Positions 7,992-15,683 of a DNA stretch of 64,000 nt are shown piece after piece. Location: contig NZ_CP158016.1 of assembly GCF_046254905.1 (NCBI RefSeq), forward strand, positions 2,480,001 to 2,544,000. Reading direction: 5' to 3'. Position 1 is the stretch's first letter, and every line of letters starts with the position of its first letter. Under the pieces are notes generated by a model. It saw nothing but the letters and a program-made list of their open reading frames with translations, was not told where the DNA came from and did not search any database. The DNA comes from Pseudaeromonas aegiceratis. Lineage in GTDB: Bacteria; Pseudomonadota; Gammaproteobacteria; Enterobacterales; Aeromonadaceae. The translations under genes were made by a program, and so were the position numbers.

Positions 7992-9125
7992 CTAAATTGA
8001 CTCGTGATGCCGGGCATCATGGGCCTGTGCCAGCAGCAGCTTGCTCTCTCGCAGGAACTGGCCGGCATAGTCACCAAAGTACTCGGCCACCTTGTGGAAG
8101 GTGTCGATGAAGCTCTGCCGATCGCCACTCTCCAGGTAGCTGATGGCCTGACCCATGCGCTGATGGTAACGCCGGATCATCTGCACGTTGAGGGGCGAGG
8201 ACAGTATGATGTCGGCATACAGCGCCGGATCCTGGGCAAACAGCCGCCCCACCATGGCCAGCTCTAACCGGTAGATGGGGGAACTCAGGGCCAGCAGGCG
8301 CTTGAGATCGGCCTGTTCATCACACAGGTGCACGCCGTAGACGAAACTGGTGAAGTGACGCAGCGCCTGGATGAGGCTCATGGCGTTGTCGTGATCCGCG
8401 GCCGCCACGCTGTGCAGGCGGACGCCCCAGATGCGCATCTGATCCAGCAACCACTGATAGGCCGGTTCATCCCGGCCATGGCAGCAGACCACCACCTGCT
8501 TGGCCAGGCTGGAGACATCCGGGCCGAACATGGGGTGCAGACCCAGCACGGGACCGGCGTGCGCCGCCAGCATGTGGCTCAGCGGCCGCTGCTTGATGCT
8601 GGTGAGATCCACCAGCACGCAGTCGGCGGGCAGGCGGGTCAGGCGATCAATCACATCGCAGGTGTTCTCGATGGGCACGGCGACCACCACCATGCCCGCC
8701 TGGCTCAACAAGTCGTCGGCCTTGTGCCAATCATCCCGCTCCAGCACCGCCACCTGGTAGCCGGACAGGCGGAACATGTTGACGAACAGACGGCCCAACT
8801 GACCGGCCCCGCCCACCACCACGATCTGACGCAACGCCGGGTTAACACATTTGAAGCCAGAGTCATGCTCGCTGCTGTAGGATTCCCGCATCACGCGCCG
8901 CAGCACATCCTCAATCAGATCCGGCGGTACGCCCTGTTGGGCGGCTTCATCGCGACGCCGCGCCAGCATGGCCGCCTCCCGGTCCGGCGCATAGATGGGC
9001 AAGCCATGGCGGCTCTTCACCTCCCCCACCTCGGCCACCAACGCCAGCCGGCGGGCCAGCAAGGCAACCAGCTGCTGATCCACCCCATCGATCTGATCCC
9101 TCAGGGCATTCAATTCTTCATTCAT
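7992..9125 (-). CDS. tyrA: Bifunctional chorismate mutase / prephenate dehydrogenase (T-protein)
   Basis: 377 residues (E. coli 373). It makes prephenate from chorismate and oxidises it to 4-hydroxyphenylpyruvate for Tyr synthesis, using NAD+. The AroQ chorismate mutase domain is at 1-90 (NEELNALRDQIDGVDQQLVALLARR). A Rossmann domain starts near 100 (IVVVGGAGQLGRLF), and the TyrA catalytic region includes GLHPMFGPD. It lies downstream of aroF on the same strand, as in E. coli aroF-tyrA, with 60 bp between them that hold a terminator-like hairpin. It originally converged on pheA with a shared terminator, now split by the IS. Confidence 0.95.
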   Translation of the reverse strand: MNEELNALRDQIDGVDQQLVALLARRLALVAEVGEVKSRHGLPIYAPDREAAMLARRRDEAAQQGVPPDLIEDVLRRVMRESYSSEHDSGFKCVNPALRQIVVVGGAGQLGRLFVNMFRLSGYQVAVLERDDWHKADDLLSQAGMVVVAVPIENTCDVIDRLTRLPADCVLVDLTSIKQRPLSHMLAAHAGPVLGLHPMFGPDVSSLAKQVVVCCHGRDEPAYQWLLDQMRIWGVRLHSVAAADHDNAMSLIQALRHFTSFVYGVHLCDEQADLKRLLALSSPIYRLELAMVGRLFAQDPALYADIILSSPLNVQMIRRYHQRMGQAISYLESGDRQSFIDTFHKVAEYFGDYAGQFLRESKLLLAQAHDARHHESI

Positions 9126-9137
9126 GCAAACTCATCC

Positions 9138-9171
9138 AAAAATAAGGGGGCCGACCTCACGGCCGCCCCCC
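9138..9171 (-). terminator. Intercistronic hairpin with T-run between aroF and tyrA
   Basis: Read on the minus strand, a GGG-(C bulge)-GGCCG / CGGCC-CCC stem with loop TGAGGT is followed by TTATTTTT. It lies after the aroF stop and 13 bases before the tyrA ATG, so it may reduce read-through into tyrA. I see no leader peptide, because it follows a complete gene. Confidence 0.6.
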
Positions 9172-9185
9172 ATTATGCGGGGTCA

Positions 9186-10259
9186 TCAGGCGGACAGTCG
9201 AGCCTTGAGCACCTCGCCCAGTTGACGGTGGCAATGGGCCAGCAGGGTCGCGGTGGTTTCCCAGTCGATGCAGGCATCGGTAATGGAGACGCCATACTGC
9301 ATGTCGCACTTGGGCTGTTCGCTGGACTGGTTCCCCTCACCGATATTGGACTCGAGCATGACCCCTATGATGGAACGGTTGCCATCCTGGATCTGATGCA
9401 ACACGTTGGCCGCTACCAGCGGCTGCAGACGGTGGTTCTTGCTGGAGTTGCCATGGCTGCAATCCACCACCAGCCGTGCCGGCAAGTCCGCCTTGGCCAG
9501 GGCCTGTTCGGCCAGGGCCACGTTGACGGAGTCGTAGTTCGGGTGCTTGCCACCACGCAGTATCACATGGCCGTCCGGGTTGCCATGGGTATGCAACAGG
9601 GCCACCTGCCCCTGCTGGTTGATACCCATGAAGGAGTGGCTGGAGGACGCGGCCTTAAGGGCATTGATGGCGGTATCCAGGTTGCCGTCGGTGCCATTCT
9701 TGAAGCCCACCGGCATGGACAGGCCAGAGGCCATCTCTCTGTGGGTCTGGGACTCAGTGGTACGGGCGCCGATGGCAGACCAGGAGAAGAGATCCGCCAG
9801 GTATTGCGGGCTGATGGGATCCAGGGCCTCGGTGGCCAGCGGCAGTTGCAGCTCGGCCAACCACACCAGCAGCTCACGGGCCTTCTTCAGCCCCAGCTCC
9901 ACGTCGAAGGTACCGTCCAGGTTAGGATCATTGATGAAGCCCTTCCAGCCCACAGTGGTGCGGGGCTTCTCAAAGTACACCCGCATGACGATGTACAGGG
10001 TGTCGGCATATTGATCGTGCAGTTTCTTCAGACGGCTGGCGTAATCCTTGGCGGCTTCCAGATCGTGGATGGAGCAGGGACCACAGATCACCAGCAGGCG
10101 ATGATCCTGCTGCTGAACGATATTGGCGATGGTGGTCCGAGCCTGGCTGATGAAGGCGCGGGCCGCATCTGAAACCGGATAGAAATCCTTCAGCTCGGCC
10201 GGGGTCATCAGTACATTTTCGGATTGGATATTTACGTCATTGAGCACATCTTTCTGCAT
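9186..10259 (-). CDS. aroF: 3-deoxy-7-phosphoheptulonate synthase, Tyr-sensitive type
   Basis: 357-residue class I DAHP synthase. It condenses phosphoenolpyruvate and erythrose 4-phosphate, the first step of the shikimate pathway. Family motifs are strong: LLVICGPCSIHD, VMRVYFEKPRTTVGWKG, FSWSAIGARTTESQTHREMASGLSMPVGFKNGTDG, VDCSHGNSSK, and GVSITDACIDWE. The N-terminus MQKDVLNDVNIQSENVLMTP matches E. coli AroF more than AroG or AroH, and the pairing with tyrA supports AroF. ATG 10259 is chosen because GGTGAT lies 7-8 bases upstream; a TTG four codons earlier has no ribosome site. A TyrR-like box lies 11 bases before the start. Confidence 0.95.
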   Translation of the reverse strand: MQKDVLNDVNIQSENVLMTPAELKDFYPVSDAARAFISQARTTIANIVQQQDHRLLVICGPCSIHDLEAAKDYASRLKKLHDQYADTLYIVMRVYFEKPRTTVGWKGFINDPNLDGTFDVELGLKKARELLVWLAELQLPLATEALDPISPQYLADLFSWSAIGARTTESQTHREMASGLSMPVGFKNGTDGNLDTAINALKAASSSHSFMGINQQGQVALLHTHGNPDGHVILRGGKHPNYDSVNVALAEQALAKADLPARLVVDCSHGNSSKNHRLQPLVAANVLHQIQDGNRSIIGVMLESNIGEGNQSSEQPKCDMQYGVSITDACIDWETTATLLAHCHRQLGEVLKARLSA

Positions 10260-10270
10260 GGGAATCACCA

Positions 10271-10288
10271 AGTAAACTTTTCTTTACG
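10271..10288. promoter_or_regulatory. TyrR box upstream of aroF
   Basis: AGTAAA-N6-TTTACG matches the TyrR consensus TGTAAA-N6-TTTACA at 10 of 12 positions, including the invariant G and C eight positions from the centre of symmetry. TyrR-tyrosine repression of aroF-tyrA is known in enterics. A weak sigma-70 promoter on the minus strand may be TTGGTA-N19-TATAAA (10364 to 10334), which would put this box downstream of the transcription start. Confidence 0.7.
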
Positions 10289-10417
10289 GCTATGCTGGCT
10301 ACAAAATCTCTATCTGTATTGACTTGGATGTTTTTTATAGCTAACGGACGCCTCACCATACCAAGCCTGTGTAGATTTGCAAGCGTGCCATGACGGTGAC
10401 GCTCTGCGGGTGCTGCA

Positions 10418-10451
10418 AAACGCACGAGGCCGGTCATAGACCGGCCTCGTG
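10418..10451 (-). terminator. Terminator of mlaA
   Basis: On the minus strand a 13-bp perfect stem CACGAGGCCGGTC / GACCGGCCTCGTG with a three-base loop is followed by CGTTTTGC, 16 bases after the mlaA stop. Confidence 0.8.
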
Positions 10452-10466
10452 GCGCTGGGACTGGGC

Positions 10467-11291
10467 TCACTCATCTATCTCATCCAGATAGTCATCCAGC
10501 CCAGGATCCGCCGACTCGGCAGGCGTCAGGCTCTGGGGACCGGCCTGCCCCTCCACCTTGGCCTCTTCATACTGCAGGTAGAAATCGCGAATGTTGGCGT
10601 AGGGATCCAGGGAGTTGTCCAGCATGGGCTCCTGCGGGATCATCTGACTGCGCACAGAGAGGCCGTCCAGCCCCCAACGCGCCGCCTTCATCAGGAAGGT
10701 CATCTCGCTGAACGGGAAATATAAGCCGTCCACCACGTCCCCAACCGTGCTGCGCACTGTGCTGGGACCATAGACGGGATACATGATGTAGGGCCCCTGA
10801 TCGAACGACCACTTACCCAGCACTGTGGTCATCTCCATGGTGTTCCGTTCCACCCCCAGGCGGGTTGCCACGTCGATGAAGCCCCCCAGCCCCACGGTCG
10901 TATTCACCATGAAGCGAAAGACGCTGCCAAACGAGCCACGCAAGTTCCACACCAGCAGGTTGTTGACGAAGTTATTGGGCTCTTCAAAGTTGTTGGCAAA
11001 ATTGGCGACGCCATCGCGCAAGGGCGCCGGTACCGAATCGGCATACCAGTGCACCACGGGACGCACGGCCTTGCGATCCATGATGTCGTAGTTAAACCAC
11101 CAGAAGCCGCGATTGATCGACTCGAAATGATCGCTGGAGCCGCCGGGTCCCCGGTAAAGCCGAGTGCCGGTAGGCGCTACCGGCGAACTGTCTGAGAGCG
11201 CCAACTCCTGTTGATTGGTCGTCTCCGCCCACAGGGCTGGCGCCAGGACGAAGGACAACACAAACATTAAGGCACGATAAGAAAACTGCAT
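10467..11291 (-). CDS. mlaA: MlaA/VacJ family outer-membrane lipid-asymmetry protein
   Basis: 274 residues. MlaA pulls mislocalised phospholipid from the outer leaflet of the outer membrane and passes it to MlaC and the MlaFEDB transporter. Family motifs are seen: FESINRGFWWFNYDIMDR, NFANNFEEPNNFVNNLL, TTVGLGGFIDVATRLG, and GPYIMYPVYGPSTVR. The N-terminus is a signal peptide (FSYRALMFVLSFVLAPALWA) that lacks the lipobox Cys usual for MlaA, so it would not be lipidated. ATG 11291 is chosen because GGGGA lies five bases upstream; a GTG four codons earlier also lacks a Cys. A TATAAT-like -10 lies at 11347-11342 (minus). No other mla gene is nearby. Confidence 0.9.
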   Translation of the reverse strand: MQFSYRALMFVLSFVLAPALWAETTNQQELALSDSSPVAPTGTRLYRGPGGSSDHFESINRGFWWFNYDIMDRKAVRPVVHWYADSVPAPLRDGVANFANNFEEPNNFVNNLLVWNLRGSFGSVFRFMVNTTVGLGGFIDVATRLGVERNTMEMTTVLGKWSFDQGPYIMYPVYGPSTVRSTVGDVVDGLYFPFSEMTFLMKAARWGLDGLSVRSQMIPQEPMLDNSLDPYANIRDFYLQYEEAKVEGQAGPQSLTPAESADPGLDDYLDEIDE

Positions 11292-11668
11292 TTCTTTCCC
11301 CACGCGGTCAGCGGTTACCGCTGCACTAACTTAAGCGGTCGATTATAAGGGATTATTGTCCAAAAGTGTGATTGCGTGCGGCTTTCTTTACTGCCTCGCC
11401 GATCGGCATTCGGCCAGCGCCCCGCCCGTGCCACAGCAAGATCCTGGCCCTCATCAAGAGATGACGGCCTTTGCCGATAAGAAGATGAGTGGCAAGAGGC
11501 CCTTCATCCACGAAGGTGGGCACTGTAAAACCAGGATGACAACGTGGGTCAGCATCAAGCTCGCAAGACTACCCTGGTCACCTTGGTCGCGTTACAGTCA
11601 TAAGGCCAGCACAGCATGAATGTGCGCGGTTGGTATAGCCCCCAGTAACACAACCCAAGAGGACTCGC
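11292..11668. other. Divergent intergenic region mlaA / fliK-like gene
   Basis: 377 bp between divergently transcribed genes. It holds a small GCGGT/ACCGC hairpin and a TATAAT -10 near the mlaA side, and a FliA-type promoter at 11454-11480 for the plus-strand pair. No coding sequence is supported. Confidence 0.6.
11454..11480 (+). promoter_or_regulatory. Sigma-28 (FliA) promoter of the orphan fliK-like operon
   Basis: TCAAGAGA-N11-GCCGATAA. The -10 matches the FliA consensus GCCGATAA at 8 of 8, the 11-base spacer is exact, and the -35 keeps four of the five bases TAAAG. It lies 189 bp before the GTG of the fliK-like gene and leaves a long 5' leader. Confidence 0.72.
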
Positions 11669-13480
11669 GTGTCATCGATCCATTGGCAGCCGGAGCGCGT
11701 CACCCCCGCCTCCGCCGAGGAAACCGAAACACCTGTTGCCAACGGGCCGCAGGCCGCCAAGCTGACGCCCCTCGCCCGGCCCTTGCTCGAACAGTTCCTG
11801 CAGCAGGTCTCCCCAACCCAGGGACAGCTCCCGCCAGCCCTGACGCAGAGCCTGCAAACCCTGCTGCGCCAGCTACCTTTGGTGCTGCTGCAACACGATG
11901 GCACAACCACAGTGCCGCAGGCCGCCAAACCCAGTCAGGATAGCGGACCCGCCATGCAGTGGCTGAACCGTCTGCTGCCCCAGCTGCTCAAGCTGGAGCC
12001 CAGCCTGCGTCAGGGGCTATCCGTGCCGGTTGAACAGAGCCCCCCGCCCGTCCCCGATGCCAACCAGCCGACGCCCGCATCCTCCCCGCTCGGAGCGGGT
12101 CAGCCGACCAGCACACTTCAACAATTGCTCCAGCTGCAACCACCCCTGGGACGAGCCCTGTTGCAGTGGGCCCTGCAGCTGTTGTCCCAGCACCCCAGAC
12201 TGATGGCACAGCTCAGCACGCAAGAGCAGCAACAGTTTCGCCAACAGGCCAAGGTGACCCTGCCCAGCCAAGCGGACGCATCGCCACCAGACAAGTCCGC
12301 ATCGTCGCCCCTCAGCCCACGGCAACTCCCTGGGCTGCTAAAAGCCACGCTGCCCTTGCTACAACCCCAGGCCACCACCTCGGGCAACGCCGCCAGGCAA
12401 CAGACTCAGTCTGACATCGCGCCCCAGGCCAAGGCGGAAGCGGTGGCCAGCCAGTCGCCCAAGGCGCCAGCCGGCGCGGCCTTGTCCTCCACGACTGACC
12501 AGGCCGGTGACGCTCCCCCACCGCTGAGCCGCGCGCTGCTGCAGGGTGTCAAGATACTGTTACAGTCACAGCGGCCGGCTCCCGCTGCCCTAATGACCCC
12601 GACGGCGGCAGCCTCCGCCCGGTCGCCCCTGGGCGACAAACTCAGTTGGGCGCACCTGTTGCAGCTGGCTGGCCTGCCAGACGACACGGCACCCGACACC
12701 AGGCTCAGCGGCGCCGGCGATATCCGTCCCCTTGAGTCTGCCCTGCCGCAGCTGATGCGACTACTGGGTGGCAGCAACACCCTGGCCCTGCCCAGCCAGC
12801 TAAGGCCCCACCTAATGCAATTGGCCGCCGACCTGCAACCATCACTGGACAGCCCCCAGCAGGTGGAGCAATGGCTGAGGTTTATGAGTGCACCTCTCGC
12901 CAACGACACGGCCCTCGGACAGGGCTTGCAACGCTGGCTGACACAGCTACTGAGTCAACGCCTGGCCCAGGCCACCTCCAGCCAAACGGCCACGCCCACA
13001 CCGCCGGCCCCGCAAGATGAGCTCCAGCTGGGCCACCGCTTACTCAGCCGGTTAGGTGAGGCGAGCCTGCAGTTGGTAGAGCAGCGCCAAACGGCTCATC
13101 AAGATGTCACCGCCCCCAATCAAGCCTGGCTGTGCCCGCTCCCCACCACACCACAACAGCCACATGAGCCCTCCCTCACCCTGCAACGCGGGGGCAAGAA
13201 CGAGCAGGAGTATCATTGGCTACTGAGCTTCTATCTGGAGCCCGAGGGGGTGGGCCCCTTGCAGATCAAGGTGCGCCTCCAGATCCCCGACATAGGTATC
13301 ATGGTGATCGCTGAGCAGGCCAAAGGCGCCGAGCGGGTCAGGCAGACCCTGCCCCAGCTCGAGTCACGCTTCGCCACGCTGGGACTGCAATCCACCGGCT
13401 TCCACTGTCGTCAGGGCAAGGTGAAGCCCCCCCAACCCGCCACGCCGCCGGCCACCGATGGACTCTCTATTCATATATGA
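11669..13480 (+). CDS. Orphan FliK-like (hook-length control C-terminal domain) protein, 603 aa
   Basis: Ala/Gln/Pro/Leu-rich protein with low-complexity stretches through about residue 500. A compact C-terminal domain follows (about 515-585, LLSFYLEPEGVGPLQIKVRLQIPDIG). The LEPEG-(V/L)-G core also appears in the main FliK of this window (LQLEPEGLGKMRIQL), so this is a FliK-type C-terminal domain, which in FliK contacts FlhB to switch export specificity. The GTG start is supported by AGAGGA seven bases upstream. It overlaps the FlhB-C-like gene by four bases (ATGA), so the two are co-translated. A FliA-type promoter upstream implies late flagellar expression. The substrate or role is unknown; a second ruler or a regulator of export is possible. 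Confidence 0.75.
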   Translation: MSSIHWQPERVTPASAEETETPVANGPQAAKLTPLARPLLEQFLQQVSPTQGQLPPALTQSLQTLLRQLPLVLLQHDGTTTVPQAAKPSQDSGPAMQWLNRLLPQLLKLEPSLRQGLSVPVEQSPPPVPDANQPTPASSPLGAGQPTSTLQQLLQLQPPLGRALLQWALQLLSQHPRLMAQLSTQEQQQFRQQAKVTLPSQADASPPDKSASSPLSPRQLPGLLKATLPLLQPQATTSGNAARQQTQSDIAPQAKAEAVASQSPKAPAGAALSSTTDQAGDAPPPLSRALLQGVKILLQSQRPAPAALMTPTAAASARSPLGDKLSWAHLLQLAGLPDDTAPDTRLSGAGDIRPLESALPQLMRLLGGSNTLALPSQLRPHLMQLAADLQPSLDSPQQVEQWLRFMSAPLANDTALGQGLQRWLTQLLSQRLAQATSSQTATPTPPAPQDELQLGHRLLSRLGEASLQLVEQRQTAHQDVTAPNQAWLCPLPTTPQQPHEPSLTLQRGGKNEQEYHWLLSFYLEPEGVGPLQIKVRLQIPDIGIMVIAEQAKGAERVRQTLPQLESRFATLGLQSTGFHCRQGKVKPPQPATPPATDGLSIHI

Positions 13481-13788
13481 ACGACAAGCAGGACAAACAG
13501 GCGATAGGCCTACGGTATGACGGCCAGCAGGCCCCCCACGTCAGTGGTCGGGGGAGTGGCGAAATGGCGGAGCAAATACTGGCGATGGCCAGAGAGGAAG
13601 GGCTCTATATCCACGAAGACCCCCAACTGCTGGAGCGTCTGCTGGGCCTTCAGGACGGCGAGCAGATACCGCCCGCGCTCTATGTGGTGATCGCCGAGAT
13701 CCTGGCCTACTCCTTCTTGCTGCAAGGCCGCTTCCCGGACCATTGGCGGCGGCCGGATGGTGCTAGCGGCTTGGACACCCAGGCCTGA
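13477..13788 (+). CDS. FlhB C-terminal-domain homologue (FlhX/YlqH type), 103 aa
   Basis: Small soluble protein resembling the cytoplasmic tail of FlhB/YscU: GLRYDGQQAPHVSGRGSGEMAEQILAMAREEGLYIHEDPQLLERLLGLQDGEQIPPALYVVIAEILAYSFLLQG. The matching region of full-length FlhB here reads ALKYDRTKPKGAPVVVAKGVDEVAMKIREIAREHKI. It has no membrane segments and no NPTH autocleavage motif; it begins where the FlhB-CC fragment starts after cleavage. It overlaps the preceding fliK-like gene by four bases. Stand-alone FlhB-C proteins can substitute for the FlhB cleavage product in some bacteria. The function here is inferred. Confidence 0.8.
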   Translation: MNDKQDKQAIGLRYDGQQAPHVSGRGSGEMAEQILAMAREEGLYIHEDPQLLERLLGLQDGEQIPPALYVVIAEILAYSFLLQGRFPDHWRRPDGASGLDTQA

Positions 13789-13829
13789 GCAAGACAATAG
13801 CCTCGTCACGGGCACAAAAGAAAAAAGGA

Positions 13830-13840
13830 AGGGATTACCT
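13830..13840. repeat. Target-site duplication, left copy, IS copy 2
   Basis: AGGGATTACCT, repeated exactly at 15265-15275. Like the copy 1 target it fits AGG-N5-CCT. Confidence 0.92.
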
Positions 13841-13886
13841 TAATGCCGATCAGTTAAGGATCCATTGACCGATCCTCAGGCTGTGT

Positions 13887-13924
13887 AAAAATCCGAAACT
13901 CCTTGTTGGGTTTCGGATTTTTTT
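13887..13924 (+). terminator. Terminator hairpin abutting the transposase start (copy 2)
   Basis: The same 13-bp stem as in copy 1 (AAAAATCCGAAAC / GTTTCGGATTTTT), here with seven T residues before the ATG. It would stop transcripts arriving from the FlhX-like gene. Confidence 0.8.
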
Positions 13925-15251
13925 ATGCGCATCGACCAAGCTCTCGACTTCATTCACGCCTGTCCTCCCGGAAAATTTGAGTCCCTGTCTGACCTGCTGT
14001 CACCTGAACTGGTGCAGGCCTGCCTGGCCGAGACCGGGTCTGTCACCCTGCGCCGACGGCGCATGCCTATGGAGCGGGTGCTGTGGGCCATTATCGGTAT
14101 GTCCCTGTTTCGTCGTCCCCATGACCCAATTGGCCAACCAGCTCGATATCCTGTTACCCGGCGACCGGCCATTCGTCGTTCCCAGTGCCTTCATCCAGGC
14201 GCGCCAAAAACTGGCTGACCGAGCCGTTCAACAGGTGTTCCAGCAGACCGCTACGCTCTGGCATCAGCAGTGTCAGCACCCCACCTGGGCCGGCTTGCAG
14301 CTGCTGGCCGTCGATGGGGTGGTCTGGCGCACCCCCGATACCCAGGACAATGCCGGTGCCTTTGCCAAGTCGAAAACCGGCCAGGGCGAGACGCAGTATC
14401 CCCAGGTACGCATGTTGTGTCAGATGGAGCTGACCAGCCACCTGCTGACCCAGACGGTGATGGACTCCTGTGCGGTGAACGAGATGGTGCTGGCAGAGCA
14501 ACTCATTGAAAAAACACCCGATAACAGCCTGACCCTGTTCGATAAGGGCTTCTACTCACTGGGATTACTACACGCCTGGCAAAGCCAGGGCATCGCCCGT
14601 CACTGGCTTATTCCGCTGAAGAAGGGCACGCAATACGAGGTCATCCGCAAGCTGGGGCGGCAGGATGAGCTGGTACGTCTCACCGCCAGTCCGCAGGCCA
14701 AGAAGAAGTGGAGCGAGTTACCGGAGCAATTCGAAGCCCGGCTGCTGACCCGGACGGTGAATGGCAAGGAGCGCCAGGTGCTGACGTCGCTAACCGACCC
14801 GATGCGCTTCCCGGCCAGCGAGTTGATGGAGCTATACCAGAATCGCTGGGAAATCGAGCTGGGCTATCGGGAGATGAAACAGAGCCTGCAACAGCACAGG
14901 CTGACGCTGCGCAGCAAGAAGGCAGACGGAGTAAGACAAGAGCTATGGGGCTTGGTATTGGCCTATAACCTGCTGAGATATCAGATGGTTAGAATGGCGG
15001 CGAGCTTAAAAGGCTATACGGCCAGCCAGTTGAGCTTTCACATGGCATCGGTGTATCTGCTGCATGAGCTCAGTTGCCTGCCGTTCGTATCACCGGGGAA
15101 TATTCCAGCCCGCGTCGCCGACATGGACAAACAGGCGGAGCAGTTCAAGTTACCTGCCCGCCGAGAACGAAGTTATCCCAGGTGTGTCAAAGCCAAACCA
15201 CAGAAGTATGCGACGAGAAAACCTAGTAAAAACAATGCCAGTCAGGCTTAA
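13925..15251 (+). pseudogene. IS4-family transposase, copy 2, frameshifted
   Basis: The frame opens with MRIDQALDFIHACPPGKF and breaks at about 14114, where two bases (AC) present in copy 1 are missing: copy 1 encodes MSLFRHVPMTQLANQ, here MSLFRRPHDPIGQ. The rest is readable in another frame with D131, D207 and the YREMK motif equivalents unchanged, ending at TAA 15251. No slippery sequence is evident at the break, so this is a dead gene rather than programmed frameshifting. It could still be mobilised by the copy 1 transposase. Confidence 0.9.
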
Positions 15252-15263
15252 CTGACTGGCATT
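15228..15263 (-). terminator. IS-borne terminator facing the DUF2802 gene
   Basis: The hairpin AATGCCAGTCAG / CTGACTGGCATT at the IS 3' end is followed on the minus strand by GTTTTT. It would terminate the che operon after DUF2802. Confidence 0.75.
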
Positions 15264-15264
15264 A

Positions 15265-15275
15265 AGGGATTACCT
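15265..15275. repeat. Target-site duplication, right copy, IS copy 2
   Basis: AGGGATTACCT, identical to 13830-13840. It includes the TAA stop (15272-15270) of the DUF2802 gene. Confidence 0.92.
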
Positions 15276-15680
15276 TCCTTTTGCACGCATAGAAATAAGC
15301 AGTTCGGCCTCGGCCTTGGGGATTTCGCATTCGGCCATGATTTCATCGATGCCAGCCCCCAACTCCACCATCTTGGCCGCCCGACTGTAGAGCTTTCGTT
15401 CCGGGTCTTGGTGGCTGAGCTCCTGCTGACGCTCCGCCACCGCCAGGATGGCCTTTTCCACCTCACCCACTTTCAGCCCCACCCCCAATGCATTGGCATG
15501 CAATTCGGTCAGTTGCTTGCGCGTACTCTCCTTGACCCGACTCAACTCCTTGATCAGCAACTCCATGGCGGAAAGCTTGCGTTGCAAACGGGTGATCTGG
15601 CGCCACAAAAAAAGGATGCCGGCGCAGGCTATCGCCAGCGCCAGCGTGACTAATAGGAACAACAGGATCAGGCTATCCAT
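15270..15680 (-). CDS. DUF2802 protein, last gene of the chemotaxis operon (136 aa)
   Basis: One N-terminal membrane segment (about 3-25, LILLFLLVTLALAIACAGILFLW), then a coiled-coil (about 30-95, KLSAMELLIKELSRVKESTRKQL). A C-terminal helix-turn-helix-like stretch follows (YSRAAKMVELGAGIDEIMAECEIPKAEAELLISM), typical of the DUF2802 family. The same family follows cheW in Vibrio and Shewanella chemotaxis clusters. Its start is 3 bp after the cheW stop. The function is not established. An IS landed at its stop codon, but the duplication preserved the full coding sequence. Confidence 0.85.
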   Translation of the reverse strand: MDSLILLFLLVTLALAIACAGILFLWRQITRLQRKLSAMELLIKELSRVKESTRKQLTELHANALGVGLKVGEVEKAILAVAERQQELSHQDPERKLYSRAAKMVELGAGIDEIMAECEIPKAEAELLISMRAKGR

Positions 15681-15683
15681 CGA

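Larger units (their letters stand above)
13841..15264 (+). mobile_element. IS4-family insertion sequence, copy 2 (1424 bp, transposase frameshifted)
   Basis: Nearly identical to the element at 6527-7951 but inverted, with the same terminal repeats and an 11-base duplication AGGGATTACCT. It lies between the FlhX-like gene and the DUF2802 gene, in the loop of what was their shared bidirectional terminator. The right-hand duplication contains the stop codon of the DUF2802 gene, which is regenerated intact. Differences from copy 1 include one extra T before the ATG and a two-base deletion in the transposase. Confidence 0.93.

Noticed and set aside
8328..10172. 614-codon plus-strand open frame opposite tyrA and aroF
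   Set aside because: Both minus-strand genes are unmistakable; the frame crosses their gap and terminator and has no recognisable domain.
13925..15251. Programmed frameshifting in the copy 2 transposase
   Set aside because: Copy 1 encodes the whole protein in one frame and the difference is a two-base loss without a slippery sequence.
6527..15264. Inversion of the tyrA-to-FlhX segment by recombination between the inverted IS copies
   Set aside because: Each copy is bordered by its own matching duplication. After an inversion the duplications would be exchanged.
6527..15264. Composite transposon formed by the two IS copies
   Set aside because: Each copy has separate target duplications and the enclosed genes are ordinary chromosomal genes in expected order; no outer duplication is seen.
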